DNA of 64,000 bases. Source: Sarcodiotheca gaudichaudii. Its lineage: Eukaryota; Rhodophyta; Florideophyceae; Gigartinales; Solieriaceae. The stretch spans positions 423,841 through 487,840 of the forward strand of contig JAUKVZ010000003.1 in the NCBI GenBank assembly GCA_032355985.1. Direction: 5' to 3'. The notes under the pieces are model-generated. The model had not been told where the DNA came from. It saw nothing but the letters and a program-made list of their open reading frames with translations, and did no database searches. Positions 36,060 to 45,123 of the stretch are shown here, in pieces (position 1 is the first letter of the stretch; the number at the start of each line of letters is the position of its first letter). The translations under genes were made by a program, and so were the position numbers.

Positions 36060-36235
36060 ATCGAGCCCTCACCCCGGCCCTCTCCCACTCGGCTGCGCCT
36101 GCGCGGGAGAGGGAGGAGAGCGCAAGTGTTGTTGGTGGCACCCTGTGCTTGTCGTGCGCGGTTGGTTTGCGAGGGTTGGAGGAGAAGTAGATTGGGGAGC
36201 CCTCTCCCTGCCCTCTCCCGCAAGCGGGAGAGGCT
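36060..36235. repeat. Inverted copies of the palindromic intergenic repeat
   Basis: Two cores in the opposite orientation to those near 12 and 15.7 kb: GAGCCCTCACC, then CCTCTCCCACTCGGCTGCG through GCGGGAGAGGG (36063-36113), and a short variant CCCTCTCCCGCAAGCGGGAG (36211-36230). The intervening DNA (GTGCTTGTCGTGCGCGGTTG, present twice) is a diverged complement of the spacer in the left clusters. The region lies between convergent ketosynthase and rsmA genes. Confidence 0.8.
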
Positions 36236-36274
36236 GCGTTTCGCCGGTGCGCTTCGAACATTCGGAGGTTCCGT

Positions 36275-37093
36275 TTACGCGAGCGCTTTGGCGAGCTCGA
36301 TGAATTGCTCGACTGTGAGTTGTTCGGCGCGCATGGTTGGTGTGATGCCTTCGGGCCAGGGGATGTCTTTGCCGAGGAGGGCGCCGAGTTGTTTTCGGCG
36401 GCTGGAGAAGGCGCGTTCGGTGCAGGCGAGGAGGGTTTGGGGGTTGTTTGTCAGGGGCTGTGCTCGGCGGGTGATGGCGAGCATGGCGCTGGTGACTTTG
36501 GGTCTGGGCCAGAAGCACTCGGGGGGCGCGGTGGCGATGCGTTTGACGTGGCAGAGGGCCTGGAGGAGGACGGAGAGTTCGCCGTAGTCGCGCGAGCCGG
36601 GGGCGGCGAGGATGCGATCGGCGACTTCCTTCTGGATGGTGACGATCATCGCGCTGCAGTTTGGATGTTTGAGCGCGAGGGTGAGCATGAGCGGCGTGGC
36701 GGCCTGATAGGGAAGGTTGGCGACGAGTTTGAAGGGGCGGCCGTCGATTGTCTGTTCGACGTCTTTATTGATGGTGCGCTTTGTGTGCAGGCAGTCGCCT
36801 CGGATGAGCGTCAACTTGCCCTGTGGCGGGTTGATGTATTCGGCTTCGATGAGATCGGCGAGGCCTTCATCGAGTTCGCAGGCGATGAGATCGCAGCCGG
36901 CTTCGAGGAGTGGCTCGGTGAGCGCGCCGGCGCCGGGGCCGACTTCGAGGATGAGTTCGCCGGGCTTGAGCTGCGCGGCATCGAGGAGTTTGCGCAGCAG
37001 GTTGTGATCGATGAGGAAGTTCTGGCCCAGGTGTTTGCGTGGGGCGAGGCTGTGCGCTTCGAGTCGCGCTTTGAGCTGGGAGAGGGTGAGCAT
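36275..37093 (-). CDS. rsmA: 16S rRNA dimethyladenosine transferase
   Basis: A 272-residue SAM-dependent enzyme that dimethylates two adjacent adenosines near the 3' end of 16S rRNA during 30S maturation. 'KHLGQNFLIDHNLLRKLL' is the family N-terminus, 'ILEVGPGAGALTEPLL' is the SAM loop near residue 50, 'KLVANLPYQAATPLML' carries the NLPY catalytic motif near residue 124, and 'FWPRPKVTSAM' follows. The C-terminal helical domain is complete. It is followed on the same strand by nothing coding; the repeat cluster lies downstream. Confidence 0.96.
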   Translation of the reverse strand: MLTLSQLKARLEAHSLAPRKHLGQNFLIDHNLLRKLLDAAQLKPGELILEVGPGAGALTEPLLEAGCDLIACELDEGLADLIEAEYINPPQGKLTLIRGDCLHTKRTINKDVEQTIDGRPFKLVANLPYQAATPLMLTLALKHPNCSAMIVTIQKEVADRILAAPGSRDYGELSVLLQALCHVKRIATAPPECFWPRPKVTSAMLAITRRAQPLTNNPQTLLACTERAFSSRRKQLGALLGKDIPWPEGITPTMRAEQLTVEQFIELAKALA

Positions 37094-37145
37094 GATTGGG
37101 CTGCGCGCGGGTGACTGAGGAGTGCGGCGCGTCAGGATAGCGGAG

Positions 37146-38360
37146 TCATGCTGTGCGGAGTGTGATCTCGACGATCTCGGGCGGGACGTTGAAGCGGACG
37201 GGGAGATCTGTCATGCCGACGCCTCGCGAGACGATGACGGGCGCGATGGGGCCCTGGACGAAGCCGCCGACGTACTTCTGGCCGTAGTTGCTCGGGACGA
37301 TTGGCGCGCCGATGAGCGGGAATCGAACCTGTCCGCCGTGGGTATGGCCGCTGACGATGAGATCGCAGCGCGGCATGGGCGGGCCGTTGTGTTTTTGGCG
37401 TTGATTGACGCTCCACTCGCTTGCGTCGGGGTTGTGACAGAGAACGATGCGCGGCATTGACTGCGGGACATCGGCGAGCGCCGTGTCGAAGTCGGCTTCG
37501 TCTTCCCAGAGGTCGCCGACGCCTGCGATGCAGAGCGAACGATCATCGGGATATCTTGTGACGATGCGCTGGGCGCTGAGGAATGCGCGATCGTTATCGA
37601 TCATGCGCACGCCAACGCGGCGCATTGCGCGGGTCATGGCCGGCGCGTTCACCCACCAGTCGTGATTGCCGAGGACGCCGAAGACGGGCGCGCCGGTCTG
37701 GACGAGGGGCGCCATGAGCTGCGCGGCTTCGTCGATGACTGTTGGATCCTTGTGGGCGTAGTCACCGGTGAGAAGGAAAACATCGGGCTTGAGCGCGATG
37801 GCGCGGTCGATTGCTTCGGCGATGAAGTGTGCGGGGATGCGCTCGCCGAGATGGGTGTCGGAGATCTGGCAGATGCGAAGTCCATCGTGGGGCGCGGGAA
37901 GGTCGGCGATGGGAACCTGGTAGCGGGCGAGGCGCAGATTCCATGGACCGACGAGTGTGGCGCCGGCCATGGCGCCGGTGAATCCAACGGTTGCGATCGC
38001 GGCGCCTCCATCGACGAGGAGTCGGCGGCGGGCGAGATTGGGAGGTGATGATTCGGCGGTCTGCGGCGCGGGCATACTCATGATGACGCGGCGCATGAGG
38101 ATGAACGTCCAGACGCCGATGGTCCAGAAGATGGCTGCGCAGATGGCGATCGGAAGCGCGGCTTCGGCCATCTCGCGGTAGTCGATCTCGAAGAGTCTGC
38201 GGGCGATCCACCAGCCGGGAAGCGAGAACGCGTGCATGAGATTGCGCACGGGTTGGCCGAAGAGACCGGTGGTCGATGTGTAGAACGCGGCGGCGAGCAG
38301 GGCGCATGCGCTGAGCGTGATTGCGCAAGGCCATCGCCATTGGTGAACGAGTCTTCCCAT
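37146..38360 (-). CDS. Membrane-anchored metallophosphoesterase (YaeI-like)
   Basis: About 404 residues from an ATG at 38360 that has GGAAG upstream; a second ATG at 38399 would add 13 residues. N-terminal transmembrane helices (AITLSACALLAAAFY, then AALPIAICAAIFWTIGVWTFIL) are followed by a hydrophobic 'AAIATVGFTGAMAGATLVGPW'. The catalytic domain then has the complete calcineurin-like set: 'CQISDTHLGERI' near residue 166, 'LLTGDYAHKD', 'GVLGNHDWWV', 'IVLCHNPDASEW' and 'VSGHTHGGQVRFP'. Relatives include UDP-diacylglucosamine or lipid phosphoesterases and plain nucleases, so the substrate is left open. Confidence 0.9.
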   Translation of the reverse strand: MGRLVHQWRWPCAITLSACALLAAAFYTSTTGLFGQPVRNLMHAFSLPGWWIARRLFEIDYREMAEAALPIAICAAIFWTIGVWTFILMRRVIMSMPAPQTAESSPPNLARRRLLVDGGAAIATVGFTGAMAGATLVGPWNLRLARYQVPIADLPAPHDGLRICQISDTHLGERIPAHFIAEAIDRAIALKPDVFLLTGDYAHKDPTVIDEAAQLMAPLVQTGAPVFGVLGNHDWWVNAPAMTRAMRRVGVRMIDNDRAFLSAQRIVTRYPDDRSLCIAGVGDLWEDEADFDTALADVPQSMPRIVLCHNPDASEWSVNQRQKHNGPPMPRCDLIVSGHTHGGQVRFPLIGAPIVPSNYGQKYVGGFVQGPIAPVIVSRGVGMTDLPVRFNVPPEIVEITLRTA

Positions 38361-38458
38361 GCCCGGTCTTCCAATCCCCCACCCGTCCTGGTTGATCATC
38401 GTGCTACGACAGGCCTGGGCACGAGTTCAACTGAATCCGGGGTATCGGTCAGATCGGG

Positions 38459-40747
38459 TTATGACTCCTGCTCGACGGGCGTGGTGGGCGTCGGGCGCTG
38501 GTTGTCGCTGTAGCGCTCGAAGAACTCGACGATGCGGAGGAGGCGATCCATGCGCTGTTTGGGGTCGCCGGAGCGGGAGAGTTCGTGCCCGGCGTTTGGG
38601 TAGCGGACGTATTCGACGGGGCGCTCGAGCTCTTTGAGGGCGCGATACATCATTTCGCTCTGGCTGACGCCGGTGCGCAGGTCGGAGCTGCCGTGCATGA
38701 TGAGGAAGGGAGTGGTGATGTTGTTGACGTAGGTGAAGGGAGATTCGCTGGTGAGGAGCTTGCGGATTTCCGGCTGCCAGGGGAAGCCGCCGAAGGCGTG
38801 TTCGACGAGGAACCATGCGTTGCCTTCGCCGAAGAAAGTCTCGAGGTCGTAGACGCCTCGTTGTGCGACGGCGGCTTTGAATCGTTCGTCATGGGCGATG
38901 ATCCATGCGGTGAGGTAGCCGGCGTAGGAGCCGCCGGTGATGAAGAGGCGGTCGGTGTCGATCCAGTTGTTGTCTGTGATGGATTGTTCGAGGCAGGCGA
39001 GGACATCGCCGGAGGGTGTGTGTCCCCAGTCGGCATGGTTGGCGTGCTGGAAGTCGCGGCCGTAGCCGCCGGAGCCGCGGGGGTTGGAGAAGACGATGCC
39101 GTAGCCGAATGAGCAGAGGAGCTGGAACTCGTGCCACATGGATGACTCGGCGGCGCCCCACATGGCCATGGGGCCGCCGTGGATTTCGAGGACGGTTGGA
39201 TACTTCACATTCGGATCGAAGTTGGTTGGCTTCATGATCCAGTACTGGATGCGGGCGCCATCTTCGCGCGTGAGCCAGTGTTCTTCGGGGATGGAGATGG
39301 CTTTGTCTTCGAGGAAGGTGGTGTTGAGATCGGTGAGGCGCGTGCGCTTGCCGTCGGGAAAGATCTCGTAGAGCTCGCAGGGGTTTTCCGGTGTGGAAAG
39401 TGCGGCGAGGATGCGGCCGCCTCCTTCATCGAACGCGAGCGTTTCGACGACATCGGGGATGATGCGGACGGGATCGTCGGCTTCGGCTTTGAAGCTGGTC
39501 AGGAAGAGTGGCGTGGCGCCCTGCCACTGGGATGCGAAGAGCAGTTTGCCGCCGGATGTGGGCACGGGCGGTGAGCATGCGGATGGCCAGTCGCCGCTGG
39601 ATTCGGCGAGTTGGAGGCGGCGGACGGCGGTGGATGCGATCTTCGCCTGTGCGTAGAGCAGATCTTCGGCGTCTGTCGTTCGGAATGAGAGGACGGCGCC
39701 GCTGACGCTGAAGCGGGGCGCATCGAGTGAGAGCGCGGAGTCCTCGAGGAATGTTCTGTCGTCGGCGCCCCCTGCTTCGATGAGGAAGAGCGCGGTGCGT
39801 CGTTTGCGATCGGTGTGTTCATCGTCGCGCGGCTTATCGACGTAGATGATGTTGGTTGCGTCGGGCGTCCATTGCGGATCGAGATGATCCTTGAAGCCTC
39901 CGGTGATCTGCGTCGTTTCGCCTCGCTGGTCGCCGGTCGTTGTGACGACGAAAAGATGGGCGAAGGTCTGCTCGTCCTGGAGTGTGAGTTCGTCCTGGAA
40001 GGCGAGGCGGTTGGTGACGACGGGGTCGTCTTCGCGGGCGTTCTCTTCGAGCCAGTGGCGGATGGCGGAGAGGTCGCCATCGGGGCGGGCTTTGATGTCC
40101 TCGAAGGTCTCGTCGGCGGGGCGTTTGATGTCGGTGTAGTCGCGGCCGGGGCGCTCGGGGTCGTAATGCGGGGCGCCCTTGATTCGGGATTTGGGGATGC
40201 GTGAGGTGACGAGGATGGCGCCGGCGTCGGGTCGCCAGACGGGCCCGGAGGCGCCGAACTCGAGGTCGGTGAGGGGGCGGGCCTCCCCGGGGGCGGTGAG
40301 GGGGAGGGTCCATATCTGCGGCTTCGGTTTGTCCGCTCCGGGGGCTTTTGCGGGTTGCGGGGTCCTGACGAAGGCGAGGAGGCGGCCATCGGGCGAGATG
40401 CGCGGCGCCGAATCGGCGCGATCGCCGAAGGTGAGCTGGACGGGCTCTGCGGCCTTGTCGGTGAGGTCGAGGGACCAGAGGTGGGTCCGGTAGCTCCAGG
40501 GCTTGTCCTCGGAATCGGGGTTGGATTCGATGGCGCGGATGGCGAAAATCGCGCGGGAACCATCGGGAGCGACATCGATCTCGGTGATGGCTCGCAGCCC
40601 GAGGAGATCTGTGGCTGTAACAGGATGGAGCGATTGATGCGGGCTGGCGGCCCGCGATTGAGCGTTGGTGGAACCAGTTGATGCGGCAATTGTCATGATG
40701 ATGATGGGCAGTGCCCGGAGCATGGGTGTGAGGCCTATTCTGTTCAT
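38459..40747 (-). CDS. S9-family serine peptidase (acylaminoacyl-peptidase type), secreted
   Basis: A 762-residue protein with a signal peptide (LRALPIIIMTIAASTGSTNA). A WD40/DPP-like beta-propeller covers about residues 45-480 ('GSRAIFAIRAIESN', 'PRISPDGRLLAFVRTP', 'PQWTPDATNIIYVDKPRDD'). The alpha/beta-hydrolase domain has Ser in 'ITGGSYAGYLTAW' near 590, Asp in 'HGSSDLRTGVSQSEMMY' near 680 and His in 'YPNAGHELSRSG' near 720, so the triad is intact. It cleaves short peptides in the periplasm. An ATG eight codons downstream (40723) is an alternative start. Confidence 0.95.
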   Translation of the reverse strand: MNRIGLTPMLRALPIIIMTIAASTGSTNAQSRAASPHQSLHPVTATDLLGLRAITEIDVAPDGSRAIFAIRAIESNPDSEDKPWSYRTHLWSLDLTDKAAEPVQLTFGDRADSAPRISPDGRLLAFVRTPQPAKAPGADKPKPQIWTLPLTAPGEARPLTDLEFGASGPVWRPDAGAILVTSRIPKSRIKGAPHYDPERPGRDYTDIKRPADETFEDIKARPDGDLSAIRHWLEENAREDDPVVTNRLAFQDELTLQDEQTFAHLFVVTTTGDQRGETTQITGGFKDHLDPQWTPDATNIIYVDKPRDDEHTDRKRRTALFLIEAGGADDRTFLEDSALSLDAPRFSVSGAVLSFRTTDAEDLLYAQAKIASTAVRRLQLAESSGDWPSACSPPVPTSGGKLLFASQWQGATPLFLTSFKAEADDPVRIIPDVVETLAFDEGGGRILAALSTPENPCELYEIFPDGKRTRLTDLNTTFLEDKAISIPEEHWLTREDGARIQYWIMKPTNFDPNVKYPTVLEIHGGPMAMWGAAESSMWHEFQLLCSFGYGIVFSNPRGSGGYGRDFQHANHADWGHTPSGDVLACLEQSITDNNWIDTDRLFITGGSYAGYLTAWIIAHDERFKAAVAQRGVYDLETFFGEGNAWFLVEHAFGGFPWQPEIRKLLTSESPFTYVNNITTPFLIMHGSSDLRTGVSQSEMMYRALKELERPVEYVRYPNAGHELSRSGDPKQRMDRLLRIVEFFERYSDNQRPTPTTPVEQES

Positions 40748-40834
40748 GGGAAGTGTCGGTGGATGAGAGTGGTGATGCTGTCGCTAACCGGTGATGAGGC
40801 GGGCGGTTGCCGCCCGTGAGGGGTTCGGCCCGCT

Positions 40835-40865
40835 TTGGAAGCGGGGTTGACCCTGCTGATAGTAT
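40835..40865 (+). promoter_or_regulatory. Candidate promoter of the DUF1573 operon
   Basis: TTGGAA at 40835-40840 and TAGTAT at 40860-40865 with a 19-base spacer. The spacing is long, so support is weak. A perfect GGGCGG/CCGCCC hairpin lies just upstream at 40801-40815. Confidence 0.3.
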
Positions 40866-40941
40866 GGGCCCTTGCGTCCGGGTCCGGGGCGATGTGGAGC
40901 GTCAAAGCACAGGCGCTGGAAGCTTGGAGACGAATCGAGCC

Positions 40942-42354
40942 ATGAGATTGAATGGAACAACCCTCGGAGCGGGTCGCCTTTGGGCGCTGGCCGCTGTCGT
41001 ACTGGGCGTCTGCCTTGTGATTTCGAGCCCTGCCCGGGCTCAGGCCAACATTGTTGTTGAGCCTGAGGTTCTGGAGATGGGCGAAGTCAAGGCCGGGACG
41101 ACGGTGACGACGGAAGTGAAGCTTCGCAACAAGGGCCGCGAGCCTGTGACGTTCGTCCGGATGAACACGAGCTGCAGCTGCATCAATGGTGTGGTTGATG
41201 GCAAGGAAGTTCGTCGGGGCAGCGCGGCGACGGTGGCCGTGACGCTGGATGTGCCGGAGGTGAATGGTCCTCAGCACAAGACGCTGTATGCGTTTTATCA
41301 GCAGGGCAAGCCGCCGATCAATATTCCGGTGACGTTTACGGTTGTGGGCGCGGCGCCGCTGCCGGATGGGAATCCGCCCGGCGATGAGCCTCGGATTCCG
41401 ATTCGCAAGGAGCTGAATGTCTCGATGGAGATCGAGGGCATTGAGGATCCGACGGAGGTTGCGTTCGGATTTCTGCTGCCGGATTCGACGACGGAGCGTC
41501 GCGTGCTGCTTCGCAACAATGGCGATGAGCCGGTTGAGTTCACGCGCGTGTCGACGGGATGCTCCTGCGCGACGGGCGTCGTGGAGAAGCGTCCGATCTC
41601 TCCGGGCGATGCGGCTGAGCTGGTCGTGACATTCAAGGCGAACTCAAATCCGGGCATTCAGAATCGAAATCTTTCAGTGTGGGCGAAGGGCAGCCCGCGT
41701 CCCTTTGATGTGAAGGTGACGGCGGAGGTGACGAATCAGCTTCGCGCTGATCCCTTCTTCATCAACATGCTGAAGGACAAGGCTGGAACGATTCAGATCG
41801 ATGCGGTCGACGGGCGTCCCTTCCAGGTGCTTTCCGTGGATGGAAAGGCGCCGAAGTTCGTCGATGACGATCAGGGCGGCGCGGCGACATCGCACACGAT
41901 TCGCTGGGACATGACGGAGACGAAGCCCGATGACGTGCCGTCATTCCTGATCGTGGAGACGGATCATCCTGACGTGCCGATTCTTGATCTGCGTGTGATT
42001 CATATGGGATTGATCGCGGCGGCGTCGCCTGAGGAGAATCCGAAGTGGGTTCTGGGCAATGATCGCGTGCTGCTGGGTCTTGTTTCGCCGGATGAGCCGG
42101 TGACGCGCACGTTCAAGCTTGTGAAGCTGACGAATCTTGAGGCGCTGGAGAGCGTGGAGTCTGCGGACGGCCTGTTTGATGTGAAGATCGTCGACGTGAA
42201 GCCGGCGGCGCGAGGCCTGGAGGCGACGATCGAGTTTCGTCCGACGAAGCAGGCGAACGGCAAGAAGCGGACGGGTGTGCTTCAGGGCGAGGTGGTCTTC
42301 CACGCGCTTGATGAGGAGCACAGCTGCCTCGTGCTGGCGAAGGCCGCGGACTGA
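40942..42354 (+). CDS. Secreted protein with two DUF1573 (Ig-like) domains
   Basis: About 470 residues from the ATG at 40942 behind GGAG. Signal peptide LWALAAVVLGVCLVISSPARA. Two DUF1573 repeats are visible: 'LEMGEVKAGTTVTTEVKLRNKGREPV' with 'TSCSCINGVV' near residue 75, and 'VAFGFLLPDSTTERRVLLRNNGDEPV' with 'TGCSCATGVV' near residue 210. Each has the hallmark CSC pair after a short strand. The C-terminal ~200 residues are less conserved beta-rich sequence. The paired Cys residues suggest a disulfide or metal site. The next gene starts 3 bases after the stop and encodes a thioredoxin-like membrane protein, so a shared redox function is likely. Confidence 0.88.
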   Translation: MRLNGTTLGAGRLWALAAVVLGVCLVISSPARAQANIVVEPEVLEMGEVKAGTTVTTEVKLRNKGREPVTFVRMNTSCSCINGVVDGKEVRRGSAATVAVTLDVPEVNGPQHKTLYAFYQQGKPPINIPVTFTVVGAAPLPDGNPPGDEPRIPIRKELNVSMEIEGIEDPTEVAFGFLLPDSTTERRVLLRNNGDEPVEFTRVSTGCSCATGVVEKRPISPGDAAELVVTFKANSNPGIQNRNLSVWAKGSPRPFDVKVTAEVTNQLRADPFFINMLKDKAGTIQIDAVDGRPFQVLSVDGKAPKFVDDDQGGAATSHTIRWDMTETKPDDVPSFLIVETDHPDVPILDLRVIHMGLIAAASPEENPKWVLGNDRVLLGLVSPDEPVTRTFKLVKLTNLEALESVESADGLFDVKIVDVKPAARGLEATIEFRPTKQANGKKRTGVLQGEVVFHALDEEHSCLVLAKAAD

Positions 42355-42357
42355 TTG

Positions 42358-43596
42358 ATGACAGCTATCCCTGCAGATGCACGGCTGGCCGGCGAGGCGA
42401 AGATTGATCGCGACGCCTGGCCTGCGTGGGTGACGTTATTCGCTTCGCTTTTCGTGGCGGCGGTGTTGTTGACGGCTTCGCTGGCGAAACTTGTGCCGCA
42501 GTCAGGCGGCGGCGGTTTCCCGAGCGGCGAGGCGTTCAGTGCGCATTTCGGATATCTGAAGTGGCATCACTTCGTGATCATCATCGCGCAGGTGTTGATC
42601 TCGATTGCGGTGATTCGATGGCATCGGCGCCAGCTGACATGGATCGGCGTGATGGCGCTGTTTGCGGCGTTCGCCGGATACAGCGGGTATGCGCATGTGC
42701 GCGGGATCAGTTGCGGATGCTTCGGCACGTGGCTGGAATCGGGCACGGTGGTGCGGCTGGATCTGTTTGCGATTCTGCTGGGCGGCGTGCTTGCATGGCG
42801 GCCGGGGAAGGCGACGGCTTCGTTCGCTTCGCTGGCGACGATCGCGATGGGGATCGGAACGGCGGGCGCGGCGAGCGCGGTGGTGTTTTTGCCGCCGCCT
42901 CCGGTGTCGGACACGGCCGAGCGATTCATGGCGCTTCCGATCATGGAGGAAGTGCGGAACGCGGGCGCTGATGATCCGGCGTATCTGCTGTACATCTACA
43001 GCGAGGAGTGCCCTGTGTGTCAGGAGCATCTGCCTCCGATGCAGGCGTACATGGATGCGCACACCAACGATGACACGCTGCGTTTGAAGACGATCTCGAT
43101 GGAGATGCTGAACGAGGAATACGGCATTCAGATCTGGGAGTGGGATGCGAAGCCGACGACGCTGCTGGTGCAGGGCGGGGCGATCACGAAGTCCTATTCG
43201 CTGAATGATCTGCCTGTGCCGGAGACCCTTCGATCCTCGCTTTCGGGCGAGATGGATCCCTTCGCGATGCTGCTCGAGCTGGATCTGATGAATGATCTGA
43301 CGCAGCCTTCGGGATCGGATCCGGCGACGCTGGTGTATCTCTACAACCCGAACTGCCCGACGTGCATCGAGCATCTGGTTCACTTCGAGGATTACCAGGC
43401 GCAGCGGCCGGATGATCGGGTGATGCGTGTGCGGATGATCTCGATGCTGGATCTGGAGAGCGATCACGGGATTCCGCTGTATCTGTGGACGCCGCCTCAG
43501 ACGATTCTGATGCAGGGCGGGCGGATCACGGAGCGCTTTGACGAGCACAGCACGCCTGATCCCTATGAGGTTGTTGATTCGCTTTCGGGGATGTGA
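42358..43596 (+). CDS. MauE/DoxX-like membrane protein fused to two thioredoxin-like domains
   Basis: A 412-residue protein. Residues 1-185 hold about five helices with a conserved loop 'GISCGCFGTW' (a CGCFG motif near residue 117), as in MauE-type redox membrane proteins. Two extracytoplasmic thioredoxin-like domains follow: the first with 'YIYSEECPVCQEHLPPM' near residue 218, the second with 'YLYNPNCPTCIEHLVHF' near residue 328. Each has a CPxC active site and a later cis-Pro region ('AKPTTLLVQGG', 'TPPQTILMQGG'). This looks like a membrane relay that passes electrons to or from a periplasmic partner, the neighbouring DUF1573 protein being the obvious candidate. Start at 42358; a TTG one codon earlier is unlikely. 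Confidence 0.85.
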   Translation: MTAIPADARLAGEAKIDRDAWPAWVTLFASLFVAAVLLTASLAKLVPQSGGGGFPSGEAFSAHFGYLKWHHFVIIIAQVLISIAVIRWHRRQLTWIGVMALFAAFAGYSGYAHVRGISCGCFGTWLESGTVVRLDLFAILLGGVLAWRPGKATASFASLATIAMGIGTAGAASAVVFLPPPPVSDTAERFMALPIMEEVRNAGADDPAYLLYIYSEECPVCQEHLPPMQAYMDAHTNDDTLRLKTISMEMLNEEYGIQIWEWDAKPTTLLVQGGAITKSYSLNDLPVPETLRSSLSGEMDPFAMLLELDLMNDLTQPSGSDPATLVYLYNPNCPTCIEHLVHFEDYQAQRPDDRVMRVRMISMLDLESDHGIPLYLWTPPQTILMQGGRITERFDEHSTPDPYEVVDSLSGM

Positions 43597-43629
43597 CGCT
43601 GGCGCGCAGCGATCGGGAGTGCATCCGGC

Positions 43630-44055
43630 GTGAATGCGGCCGTGGTCGTTGGAATCGTTCTATTCGTTTCGTTTGATCTGCTGTTCATGTGGCTTCTGGT
43701 GCGCACGATCGTGCGAAGCACATGGAACGGGATCGCCGCGCGATATCCGGGGAAGCCGGCGAAGGAAGATGCGGTGCGGAAGAACTTTCAGAGCTTTCGC
43801 ATCGGGTTGTGCAATCTTGGCGGGTGCGTGCATGTGGAGGTGGATGAGGAGCACTTGCATATGTCGCCGGCGAAGATGATTCGCTGGCTGGGCGCGAAGC
43901 GGATGAGCGTGCCTTGGGATGCGATCACATTTAAGAAGCGATCGCGGCTGGGCGGCCAGATCGAGGTGAAGATCGGGACGCAGACGGTGCAGGGGCCGGC
44001 ATGGTGCCTTGGACTGGTGGCGCCGGAGGCGCCTGATGAGACGGGGAAGGGCTGA
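43630..44055 (+). CDS. Hypothetical small membrane protein
   Basis: A 141-residue protein from a GTG start. One N-terminal helix (VVVGIVLFVSFDLLFMWLLV) precedes a soluble ~110-residue domain with 'FRIGLCNLGGCVHVEVDEEHLHM' and 'KRMSVPWDAITFKKRSRLGGQIEVKIG', which resembles PH-like/bPH domains found next to membrane segments. No family is firmly recognised. It lies 33 bases after the thioredoxin-fusion gene and may share its transcript. Confidence 0.7.
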   Translation: MNAAVVVGIVLFVSFDLLFMWLLVRTIVRSTWNGIAARYPGKPAKEDAVRKNFQSFRIGLCNLGGCVHVEVDEEHLHMSPAKMIRWLGAKRMSVPWDAITFKKRSRLGGQIEVKIGTQTVQGPAWCLGLVAPEAPDETGKG

Positions 44056-44177
44056 ATCGAGCTCTCCCCTGAAATGGGCCTAGAGTGATCCCGAAGAAAT
44101 TGGGCGAGGGCGCGGCGATCGCGCCCTGATCAGAGTGCGGATCCCGCGCGTCCGGCGCGGGAGAAGGAGCGATCAAT

Positions 44178-44744
44178 ATGAAGCTTTGTCAATGCGGACC
44201 GATCAAAATGGGCGCGGTGGCGGCGTCGTCTGCCCTGGCTGTCTCGGTTCTGCTGACGGCCGCCCATGGCGCGAAGGAAGATGGCGCGAAGGCGGCTGAC
44301 ACGGCGCCGGCGCAGCAGGAGCGCTCGGGCGGTCCGTTTGGAGACATTGATCTTGTCGGCGCGATGCTTGAGGTGGATGGGTGCCTTGGTGTTGAGGCGG
44401 CGCGGACGATGAGCGGTAAGCAGGTGCTCTTTGCGTGGTTTGAGGACAAGGATGCGCTGATGCGGTGGTATTACCATCCGACGCATCAGGGCGCGATGCG
44501 CGGCTTCTTCCCGGATAGCGGTGAGGGCAAGCCGATGGCGGACATTCCCAATGACGGGCGTCCGATCATGGCGATCGCTTCGGTGACGATGGCGGAAGAA
44601 GGATCAGTCGATGGAACGGAGGCGCCGATTTCGCAGATCGCGATCGAGCTGTACACGCCGCTCAATGGCGGCATCTTCATCGGCGGCCGATTTGCGCCTG
44701 AGGATATGGATGTGCCGGCGCTGAAGGATCTGATGACGCAGTAA
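44178..44744 (+). CDS. Secreted hypothetical protein
   Basis: A 188-residue protein with AAGGAG before the ATG. The signal peptide (VAASSALAVSVLLTAAHG) leads to a low-complexity Ala/Gly/Glu linker and then a compact domain containing 'GKQVLFAWFEDKDALMRWYYHPTHQ', a pattern like the dimeric alpha/beta barrel fold (ABM/EthD-type). The assignment is only suggestive. A strong terminator follows the stop. Confidence 0.65.
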   Translation: MKLCQCGPIKMGAVAASSALAVSVLLTAAHGAKEDGAKAADTAPAQQERSGGPFGDIDLVGAMLEVDGCLGVEAARTMSGKQVLFAWFEDKDALMRWYYHPTHQGAMRGFFPDSGEGKPMADIPNDGRPIMAIASVTMAEEGSVDGTEAPISQIAIELYTPLNGGIFIGGRFAPEDMDVPALKDLMTQ

Positions 44745-44793
44745 GCGCATCAGACATTCGCACTGCACTCCAGACGCGAGACATCATGAATTA

Positions 44794-44824
44794 AGGGGAC
44801 GCCATCCGGGGGCGTCCCCTTTTT
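44794..44824. terminator. Strong intrinsic terminator between convergent genes
   Basis: AGGGGACGCC (44794-44803) pairs with GGCGTCCCCT (44811-44820) with a TTTTT tail on the + strand. The complementary A-rich flank is short, so it mainly serves the + strand gene ending at 44744; it lies 27 bases from the end of the convergent rho gene. Confidence 0.9.
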
Positions 44825-44850
44825 CATTTGAATCGGATGTTGAAAGGCTA

Positions 44851-45089
44851 TCAGCCGAGGTTCATCGTCATGAGGAACTCGGCGTTGGTCTTGGTCTTCT
44901 GGAGCCTGCTCTTGACGAGCTCCATGGCCTCGACCACGTTCATATCGCTGAGCACCTTGCGCAGTCGGTAGACGAGTTCGAGCTCCTTGGGATCGAGCAG
45001 CAGCTCCTCGCGGCGGGTGCCGGATGCGGAGATGTCGATCGCGGGATAGACGCGCTTCTCGACAAGCTTGCGATCGAGATGCAGCTCGC

Positions 45090-45123
<34 letters not shown>

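Noticed and set aside
42502-43548. 348-codon minus-strand frame
   Set aside because: Antisense to the thioredoxin-fusion gene, which has clear CPxC motifs.
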